A DNA stretch of 6,623 nt from Verrucomicrobiia bacterium (GTDB lineage Bacteria; Verrucomicrobiota; Verrucomicrobiia; Limisphaerales; Palsa-1400): contig JAICXV010000131.1 in the NCBI GenBank assembly GCA_025934545.1, positions 1 through 6,623 of the forward strand. Direction: 5' to 3'. Every line of letters begins with the position of its first letter. The first letter of the stretch is position 1. A program made the translations under genes and the position numbers. Below the pieces are notes generated by a model, which did no database searches, was not told where the DNA came from, and was given only the letters and a program-made list of their open reading frames with translations. Below are positions 1 to 2,942 of the stretch, piece after piece.

Positions 1-32
1 CGCTTCACGGCGCGATGCAATCAAACGCTCGT

Positions 33-60
33 GAGCCGAAGCGGACTAAAGTCCGCGCTC
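33..60. repeat. REP-like intergenic palindrome
   Basis: GCGGAC (41-46) and GTCCGC (51-56) form a perfect 6-bp stem around TAAA. GAGC (33-36) can pair with GCTC (57-60) below it, leaving CGAA unpaired on one side only. The shape, a GC-rich stem with a one-sided bulge, is that of short dispersed extragenic palindromes. I recall near-identical sequences in Verrucomicrobiota intergenic regions, but I cannot confirm copy number from a single window. The first 70 bases show no other feature and no recognisable promoter. Confidence 0.55.
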
Positions 61-70
61 CAATTTCAAC

Positions 71-144
71 CGTCCTGTAGCTCAAAAGCAGAGCCCGCGG
101 CCGATAACCGCAAGACGCAGGAGCGTTACCTGCCGGGACGACCA
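71..144 (+). tRNA. tRNA-like gene 1, Ile(GAT) anticodon, variant elbow
   Basis: A full cloverleaf can be drawn. The 7-bp acceptor is CGTCCTG (71-77) with CGGGACG (134-140), followed by A73 and encoded CCA (142-144). The D stem is GCTC/GAGC (80-83/91-94) with loop AAAAGCA. The anticodon stem is GCGG/CCGC plus a C-A mismatch, with 7-nt loop CCGATAA (101-107) giving anticodon GAT. The variable loop has 5 nt, and the T stem is GCAGG/CCTGC (117-121/129-133) with loop AGCGTTA. Two features are not ordinary tRNA: the D loop reads A18-G19 instead of G18-G19, and the T loop has A54-G55-C56. Position 33 is C, not U. It lies upstream of the RtcB gene on the same strand. It could be a decayed tRNA, but all five stems are kept almost intact, which argues for selection. 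Confidence 0.75.
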
Positions 145-167
145 GCCTTCGCACTTTGTGCTACGGC
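145..167. repeat. Small palindrome between tRNA-like genes
   Basis: GCC (145-147) pairs with GGC (165-167) and GCAC (151-154) with GTGC (158-161), around loop TTT, with a TTC/TAC internal loop. It fills the gap between the first two tRNA-like genes. It resembles dispersed extragenic hairpins I associate with Verrucomicrobiota-type genomes. It could also be a processing structure between the two RNAs, since it starts directly after the encoded CCA. Confidence 0.4.
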
Positions 168-178
168 TCGCCAAGCCA

Positions 179-253
179 CTCCGAGTAGCTGAGACAGATT
201 AGCGCCTCGCTGAAGACGAGGAGACGTTGGCGCGATACCAACCTCGGGGGCCA
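179..253 (+). tRNA. tRNA-like gene 2, Phe(GAA) anticodon, variant elbow
   Basis: The acceptor CTCCGAG (179-185) pairs with CTCGGGG (243-249), one pair being T-G. G73 and encoded CCA (251-253) follow. The D stem is GCTG/TAGC (188-191/200-203) with loop AGACAGAT. The anticodon stem CCTCG/CGAGG (205-209/217-221) is a perfect 5 bp with loop CTGAAGA, giving anticodon GAA with a normal U33. The T stem is GTTGG/CCAAC (226-230/238-242) with loop CGCGATA. As in gene 1, the D loop has A18-G19 and the T loop G55-C56. G73 differs from the A73 usual in tRNA-Phe. The gene ends 33 nt before the RtcB ATG, so a transcript reaching the ligase from upstream would carry it in the leader and would need processing. 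Confidence 0.8.
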
Positions 254-286
254 CTCACTGACAACAACCATCAACTCTCAACCGCT

Positions 287-1405
287 ATGACTATCGAAAC
301 CAAATCGACCGTTCGCCTTTTTGCGTCCAGCAAAAGCTGGATCGAAGGCGAAGCCGTCCGTCAATTACACGCGACCGCGCAACTCGATGGCGTCACTCAC
401 GCAGTTGGCTTCCCGGATTTGCATCCGGGCAAGTACACCGCCAATGGCGCTGCCTTCGTCACCGAAGGAATCATCTACCCGCATCTCATCGGTAATGACA
501 TCGGCTGCGGCATGGCCTTGTTCGCGACTGATCTGCCCCGTCGAAAAGCAAAGCTCGATGCGTGGGCTAAGCTCGAGTTTCAACTCGAGCACCCGTGGAA
601 CGGCGACGTTGCCGAAGCGCTCGCCGAAGCGGAGTTGGACTCCACCGAATTCGACAGTTCGTTCGGCACGCTCGGCGGTGGCAATCACTTCGCTGAAGTT
701 CAAGCCGTCGAACAAATCATCAACGCCAAGGAATTCAAACGCGTCGGCGTCGGGAAAGATGAACTTGTCGTGCTCGTTCACAGCGGTTCACGTGGTCTTG
801 GCGAAGCGACGTTGCGTGAATATGTCGACAACTATCGCGGCGTTGGCGCAGATCCCGAATCAGTCGCCGGCGCAGAATACCTGCGCGGCCACGACTTCGC
901 CGTGCGTTGGGCAAAAGGCAATCGCCAACTGCTTGCGCAACGTTTCATGGAGAAACTCGGCGCGCGCGGTGAGTGCGTTTGGGACAATTGCCACAACAGC
1001 ATCACGCGCTGTGGCGATTCCTGGATCCACCGCAAAGGCGCCGTCACCAGCGAGGGTGAATTCGTCATCATCCCCGGTTCGCGTGGTTCGTTGACCTATG
1101 TCGTTAAACCGATCGGCGACGGCGCGAGTCACGCCTGGTCGCTCGCGCACGGCGCCGGCCGCAAATGGGCCCGCACCGAAACACGCGCGCGCATGCGCGA
1201 GCGTTTCACCGTAGCTGAGTTGACGCAAACTGCATTAGGCGGCCGCGTCATCTGCGAACAACGCGAGTTGCTCTACGAAGAAGCGCCCGCCGCTTACAAA
1301 AACATCGACGTCGTCATCGACGACCTGCGTGAGGCAGGACTGATCTCGGTCATCGCGACATTTCGACCGCTCCTCACCTACAAGACGCGCGCCGTAAGGC
1401 GCTAG
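287..1405 (+). CDS. rtcB: RtcB-family RNA ligase (RtcB2 / release-factor-H-coupled type)
   Basis: This protein of 372 residues is predicted to be a Mn2+/GTP-dependent cytoplasmic ligase joining RNA 3'-phosphate or 2',3'-cyclic phosphate ends to 5'-OH ends. Visible hallmarks are GNDIGCGM (69-76, metal residues D71 and C74), GTLGGGNHFAE (127-137), VHSGSRGLG (164-172, metal H165), NCHNS (234-238, metal H236), and SLAHGAGR (285-292), whose H288 matches the guanylylated histidine of archaeal RtcB. The length, the N-terminal FASSKSWIEGEAVRQL and the C-terminal RPLLTYK resemble the shorter RtcB2 subfamily that usually accompanies PrfH; no prfH is present in this window. I chose the ATG at 287. An alternative TTG at 227 lies inside tRNA-like gene 2 and adds 20 residues not seen in the family. 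No clear Shine-Dalgarno precedes 287. All catalytic motifs are intact. The family call is very secure; the subfamily is moderately secure. Confidence 0.95.
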   Translation: MTIETKSTVRLFASSKSWIEGEAVRQLHATAQLDGVTHAVGFPDLHPGKYTANGAAFVTEGIIYPHLIGNDIGCGMALFATDLPRRKAKLDAWAKLEFQLEHPWNGDVAEALAEAELDSTEFDSSFGTLGGGNHFAEVQAVEQIINAKEFKRVGVGKDELVVLVHSGSRGLGEATLREYVDNYRGVGADPESVAGAEYLRGHDFAVRWAKGNRQLLAQRFMEKLGARGECVWDNCHNSITRCGDSWIHRKGAVTSEGEFVIIPGSRGSLTYVVKPIGDGASHAWSLAHGAGRKWARTETRARMRERFTVAELTQTALGGRVICEQRELLYEEAPAAYKNIDVVIDDLREAGLISVIATFRPLLTYKTRAVRR

Positions 1406-1459
1406 TCCCTACCGCCGCCGCGCAGTCGCGTGCGCGTCGGCCCTTTTCAATGCAAAAGG

Positions 1460-1510
1460 CAAAATGCAGAATTCAAAATTCCCATTCTGCATTCTGAATT
1501 CTGCATTTTG
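1460..1510. repeat. Perfect 16-bp inverted repeat, AATTC-rich spacer
   Basis: The arm beginning CAAAATGCAG at 1460-1475 is the exact reverse complement of 1495-1510, with a 19-nt loop. The composition is much more AT-rich than the flanking genes. A smaller hairpin, CCTTTT (1442-1447) with AAAAGG (1454-1459), sits just upstream. Neither is followed by a T run typical of an intrinsic terminator, though the pair lies where the RtcB transcript could end or be processed before the next RNA genes. It may simply be a dispersed spacer repeat. Confidence 0.6.
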
Positions 1511-1520
1511 AATTTGCGCT

Positions 1521-1598
1521 GTCCGTGAATGCAAAGCAGTTCGAGCAGTCTGCCCTTCAAGCAGAGCCTAATCGGTGCGAGTCCGATCACGGATGCCA
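1521..1598 (+). tRNA. tRNA-like gene 3, Glu(TTC) anticodon, variant elbow
   Basis: The acceptor GTCCGTG (1521-1527) pairs with CACGGAT (1588-1594). G73 and encoded CCA (1596-1598) follow, as in normal tRNA-Glu. The D stem is only 3 bp (TGC 1530-1532 / GCA 1545-1547) around an enlarged loop that contains A18-G19 (1538-1539) at normal spacing. The anticodon stem TCTGC/GCAGA (1549-1553/1561-1565) is perfect. The loop CCTTCAA gives anticodon TTC, with C33 in place of U33. The T stem ATCGG/CCGAT (1571-1575/1583-1587) is perfect, with loop TGCGAGT carrying G55-C56. U8 is missing (AA at 8-9). Gene 4 starts only 4 nt after the CCA, so the two must be processed from one transcript. Confidence 0.75.
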
Positions 1599-1602
1599 GT
1601 TT

Positions 1603-1682
1603 GCTCTCAAGGTGTAATTAGAATTCTGCACGCCGCTCTGCGAAGGCGGAAGTTCGTGGTGCAAATCCACGTGAGAGCACCA
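1603..1682 (+). tRNA. tRNA-like gene 4, Arg(GCG) anticodon, variant elbow
   Basis: The acceptor GCTCTCA (1603-1609) and TGAGAGC (1672-1678) pair perfectly, followed by A73 and encoded CCA (1680-1682). The D stem is GTGT with GCAC (1612-1615/1628-1631) around a long loop that includes A18-G19 (1620-1621). The anticodon stem is CCGCT/GGCGG (1633-1637/1645-1649) with a canonical-looking loop CTGCGAA. That gives anticodon GCG, which is unusual because bacteria normally read CGN Arg codons with ACG. The T stem CGTGG/CCACG (1655-1659/1667-1671) is perfect; its loop TGCAAAT carries G55-C56. U8 is absent. If the anticodon stem is shifted, the anticodon assignment would change, so the arm is secure but the amino acid less so. 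Confidence 0.72.
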
Positions 1683-1689
1683 TTTTTGG

Positions 1690-1799
1690 AATGACGAATG
1701 TCGAAGCTCGAATGACGAAAGAAGCACCAATGACTAATGACGAATTTGGAATTCGTGCATAGAAATTCTTTCGTCATTGGTCATTCGTCCTTCGTCATT
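1690..1799. repeat. AATGACGAA spacer with long imperfect inverted repeat
   Basis: AATGACGAA occurs three times directly (1690, 1711, 1736), and its reverse complement recurs at the right end (1791-1799). The best pairing is a perfect 13 bp, 1711-1723 with 1766-1778. ACCAATGAC (1726-1734) also pairs with GTCATTGGT (1773-1781) in an alternative register. The block separates tRNA-like genes 4 and 5 and has no coding capacity. It looks like a low-complexity spacer family related in style to the one at 1460-1510. Confidence 0.6.
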
Positions 1800-1806
1800 T
1801 TGAAGT

Positions 1807-1882
1807 GCCTCTGTGCCTCAGCAGCTACAGGGCGAGTTTTGTAAACTCGGATACGTCGGTGCGAGTCCGACCAGAGGCTCCA
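1807..1882 (+). tRNA. tRNA-like gene 5, Thr(TGT) anticodon, variant elbow
   Basis: The acceptor GCCTCTG (1807-1813) with CAGAGGC (1872-1878) is a perfect 7 bp, then T73 and encoded CCA (1880-1882). The D stem is CCT/AGG (1816-1818/1829-1831), with a C-C mismatch at the fourth pair and a loop containing A18-G19 (1823-1824). The anticodon stem CGAGT/ACTCG (1833-1837/1845-1849) is perfect. Its loop TTTGTAA has a normal U33 and anticodon TGT. The T stem GTCGG/CCGAC (1855-1859/1867-1871) is perfect, with loop TGCGAGT and G55-C56. This is the most regular of the six. Gene 6 follows after about two bases, leaving no room for its own promoter. Confidence 0.8.
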
Positions 1883-1883
1883 A

Positions 1884-1959
1884 TCAGGATTGTGGTGTAA
1901 CAGCAGCATCTTCGCCCGTGAAGCGAACGGTCCGGGTGCGAATCCCGGCTTCCTGACCA
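1884..1959 (+). tRNA. tRNA-like gene 6, His(GTG) anticodon, variant elbow
   Basis: The T stem CCGGG/CCCGG (1932-1936/1944-1948) has loop TGCGAAT with G55-C56. The anticodon stem TTCGC/GCGAA (1911-1915/1923-1927) has loop CCGTGAA, giving anticodon GTG with C33. The D arm (1895-1909) has the 7-nt loop AACAGCA, which differs from the textbook AACGGCA by exactly G18 to A. The acceptor is the weakest part: CAGGA (1885-1889) pairs with TCCTG (1951-1955), but the inner two positions mismatch unless one base is bulged. T1884 can pair with A73, reminiscent of the extra -1 pair of tRNA-His. Encoded CCA lies at 1957-1959. Confidence 0.7.
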
Positions 1960-1967
1960 ATTCAATT

Positions 1968-2123
1968 TCGATGGGCCGCCATTGTGGGTTATCGCACGAA
2001 AAACGAAACAGTACGCGGATGTAGCTCAATAGCGACAGAGCGCCGGAAGCAATTCCGGAGACGTGGGTTCGAGGCCCACCATCTTGTTTCTAGTCCACAA
2101 TATTTTTTGTCCATCGAGTTTTT
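1968..2123 (+). ncRNA. Y RNA-like gene 1, non-permuted tRNA-like module
   Basis: Outer stem P1 is TCGATGGGC (1968-1976) with GTCCATCGA (2109-2117), 9 bp. P2 is ATTGTGG (1981-1987) with CCACAAT (2095-2101), 7 bp. Directly after the 5' P2 strand comes GTTATCG (1988-1994). GGGCCG, then GTGG, then GTTATC is the Ro60-binding signature of Y RNAs, as I recall it from the human ones. The insert is a tRNA-like module in normal order: acceptor-like GGATG/CATCT (2017-2021/2080-2084), D stem GCTC/GAGC (2024-2027/2038-2041), and a stub CCGGAA-GCAA-TTCCGG (2043-2058) in place of the anticodon arm. Last is a T arm, GTGGG/CCCAC, with loop TTCGAGG (2063-2079). An A-rich linker (1995-2012) joins it to the Y stem. 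A T run (2119-2123) follows P1. Predicted ligand of the Rsr protein encoded downstream. Confidence 0.85.
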
Positions 2124-2232
2124 AGACGGGCCGTAGAGCTTGGGTTATCGGTAAGTCCGAAAGGACAAGCGGGTTCGACCCCCGCGTCAGCCGCAAGGCT
2201 GAACTTCCCATCTCGCCTTTTGTCCGTCTCCA
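2124..2232 (+). ncRNA. Y RNA-like gene 2, minimal T-arm/acceptor module
   Basis: P1 is GACGGGC (2125-2131) with GTCCGTC (2222-2228), perfect except one G-T. P2 pairs TGGG (2141-2144) with CCCA (2207-2210), helped by GAG/CTC just below. GTTATCG is at 2144-2150. The insert lacks a D arm. It has a GTCC-GAAA-GGAC hairpin (2155-2166), a strong T arm GCGGG/CCCGC with loop TTCGACC (2169-2185), and an acceptor-like stem TCAGCC/GGCTGA closed by GCAA (2187-2202), where a tRNA would have free ends. The 3' P1 strand is followed by TCCA (2229-2232), so the end of this RNA looks like a tRNA 3' end. An ATTTT stretch comes next. Confidence 0.82.
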
Positions 2233-2236
2233 ATTT

Positions 2237-2369
2237 TCGACGGGTCGCAGGATTGGGTTATCGTTGATAACGACGCGGTCGCTGGTTCGAGTCCAGCCTT
2301 CGGCTCCAAATGCCGAGGTAGCTCAGTGGTAGAGCACGTAAACCTCCCAGTTCGTCTTTTATCCGTCGA
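2237..2369 (+). ncRNA. Y RNA-like gene 3, circularly permuted tRNA module with internal CCA
   Basis: P1 is TCGACGGGT (2237-2245) with ATCCGTCGA (2361-2369), 9 bp. P2 is ATTGGG (2252-2257) with CCCAGT (2346-2351). GTTATCG is at 2257-2263 and can alternatively form a hairpin with GATAAC (2266-2271). The insert is a tRNA cut in the anticodon and rejoined through its ends. The order is T arm GCTGG/CCAGC with loop TTCGAGT (2281-2297), 3' acceptor CTTCGGC (2298-2304), TCCA, AAT, 5' acceptor GCCGAGG (2312-2318), TA, and D arm GCTC-AGTGGTA-GAGC (2321-2335). CGT (2337-2339) can pair with ACG (2273-2275) as a stub of the anticodon stem leading into the Y stem. Elbow bases are canonical (G18-G19, T54-T55-C56). 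This matches the YrlA-type architecture known from enterobacteria. Confidence 0.87.
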
Positions 2370-2376
2370 TTACTCT

Positions 2377-2500
2377 GATGGGCCGAAGTTGTGGATTATC
2401 GCGTGTCATTGGTTCGAATCCAATCCCCGCTTATTTGGCGGGGTAGCTCAGTGGTAGAGCAGCCTCCGCAAGGAGTTTTCCACAGCGTCCCTTGCCCATC
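2377..2500 (+). ncRNA. Y RNA-like gene 4, permuted tRNA module with GCAA stub
   Basis: P1 GATGGGC (2377-2383) with GCCCATC (2494-2500) is a perfect 7 bp. P2 is GTTGTGGA (2388-2395) with TCCACAGC (2479-2486). The signature is ATTATCG (2395-2401), one base off the other copies. The permuted module runs T arm ATTGG/CCAAT with loop TTCGAAT (2408-2424), then acceptor CCCCGC/GCGGGG closed by a 7-nt loop (2425-2443). TA and the D arm GCTC-AGTGGTA-GAGC (2446-2460) follow, then a CTCC-GCAA-GGAG hairpin (2464-2475) in place of the anticodon arm. The D and T loops are those of a standard tRNA. GATTTTTA follows P1. Confidence 0.87.
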
Positions 2501-2508
2501 TGATTTTT

Positions 2509-2634
2509 AGCGGGCCGTAGATTGTGGGTTATCGGAACCTGAAGACAGCGGTTCAATTCCGCTTCGCGTTCGCGCGATGGTGTAACGGCAGCACGTCAGG
2601 ATTATCCACGGTCGATTTCTTGCCCGCGTTTTTT
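2509..2634 (+). ncRNA. Y RNA-like gene 5, permuted tRNA module, TTCG-capped acceptor, terminator tail
   Basis: P1 is GCGGGC (2510-2515) with GCCCGC (2622-2627). It is followed by G and six T (2629-2634), so the Y stem could also act as the terminator of the array. P2 is ATTGTGG (2521-2527) with CCACGGT (2606-2612). GTTATCG is at 2528-2534. CCTGA (2538-2542) pairs with TCAGG (2596-2600), an anticodon-stem remnant joining the Y stem to the tRNA body. Then come T arm AGCGG/CCGCT with loop TTCAATT (2547-2563), acceptor TCGCG-TTCG-CGCGA (2564-2577) with a stable tetraloop, and D arm GTG/CAC with AACGGCA in the loop (2580-2594). This D arm differs from that of tRNA-like gene 6 by G18 versus A18 and by C versus T in the last base of the stem. 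Confidence 0.87.
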
Positions 2635-2653
2635 AAACCATAACCATCAACCC

Positions 2654-2658
2654 GGAGG
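2654..2658 (+). promoter_or_regulatory. Shine-Dalgarno of the SEC-C gene
   Basis: GGAGG lies 4 nt before the ATG at 2663. It fixes the start of the small reading frame and shows it is translated on its own, just after the Y RNA array ends at the T run 2629-2634. Confidence 0.7.
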
Positions 2659-2662
2659 TCCT

Positions 2663-2845
2663 ATGCACCAGAACCATCATGATCACGACGAACCAACGTT
2701 CGAAATCACCAGCAAACGTCGGAAAGGTTTCCCGAGCGAGACGCGCGTCAAACGCGGCGTGCAAATCGTGCATGGGAACAAGCAATTGAGCGAAAAACTC
2801 GGACGCAAGGACCTCTGTCCATGCGGTTCAGGGCACAGGTTTTAA
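2663..2845 (+). CDS. SEC-C-motif small protein, frame broken inside the zinc motif
   Basis: The in-frame product has 60 residues. It opens with a His/Asp-rich [10 protein letters not shown] segment, followed by a basic region, and ends in [14 protein letters not shown] (47-60). That ending is the first half of a SEC-C zinc motif (CPCGSG...CC), as found at the C terminus of SecA and in many small proteins. C52 and C54 are present. The stop TAA (2843-2845) falls just before the second Cys pair. A +1 shift at TTTTAAG restores KNCC and 24 more residues. The SEC-C domain binds zinc and is often an RNA- or ribosome-linked adaptor; no specific function can be named here. It sits between the Y RNAs and rsr, with a good ribosome binding site. 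It is either a programmed-frameshift gene, a mutated gene, or an assembly error in a T run. Confidence 0.75.
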   Translation: MHQNHHDHDEPTFEITSKRRKGFPSETRVKRGVQIVHGNKQLSEKLGRKDLCPCGSGHRF

Positions 2846-2930
2846 GAACTGTTGCCTGCGCTCAGGCCGTTTCGACGGCAAACGGAAGAAACACTTTTTT
2901 CCGCGACTGAAAATCTCAAACCAAAAATGA
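2840..2930 (+). other. +1-frame continuation of the SEC-C protein
   Basis: Reading TTT at 2841-2843 rather than 2840-2842 continues as KNCCLRSG and then a basic stretch (RFDGKRKKHFF), ending at TGA 2928-2930. This supplies the missing Cys-Cys pair (residues 63-64 of a fused 88-residue product). The continuation ends immediately before the rsr Shine-Dalgarno, as expected for the true gene end. The site TTT-TAA, a slippery P-site codon followed by a stop with AGG directly upstream, has the layout of the prfB +1 frameshift signal. Confidence 0.65.
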
Positions 2931-2938
2931 AAGGAGGG
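2931..2938 (+). promoter_or_regulatory. Strong Shine-Dalgarno of rsr
   Basis: AAGGAGGG, close to a perfect anti-16S match, precedes the ATG at 2943 with short optimal spacing. It starts directly after the TGA of the frameshifted SEC-C frame, which suggests the two genes are translated from one message. Confidence 0.85.
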
Positions 2939-2942
2939 CACT

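Noticed and set aside
227..286. Extended N terminus of the RtcB protein from a TTG at 227
   Set aside because: It begins inside tRNA-like gene 2 and adds 20 residues without family resemblance; the ATG at 287 gives the usual N terminus.
1..286. Sigma-54 promoter as used by RtcR-controlled rtc operons
   Set aside because: I found no TGGCAC followed at the right spacing by TTGC upstream of the ligase or before the Y RNA array, and no rtcR-like gene in the window.
1521..1959. Ordinary tRNA operon
   Set aside because: All members lack G18 and T55, several lack U33 or U8, so they are not standard elongator tRNAs although the cloverleaf is kept.
1781..2029. Minus-strand frame of 82 codons
   Set aside because: It lies across tRNA-like genes 5 and 6 and the start of Y RNA 1; its codons are the complement of RNA stems.
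1988..2534. CRISPR-like spacing of the GTTATCG repeat
   Set aside because: Intervals of 113-156 nt and paired flanking stems fit whole Y RNA units, not short repeats with unique spacers; no cas genes.
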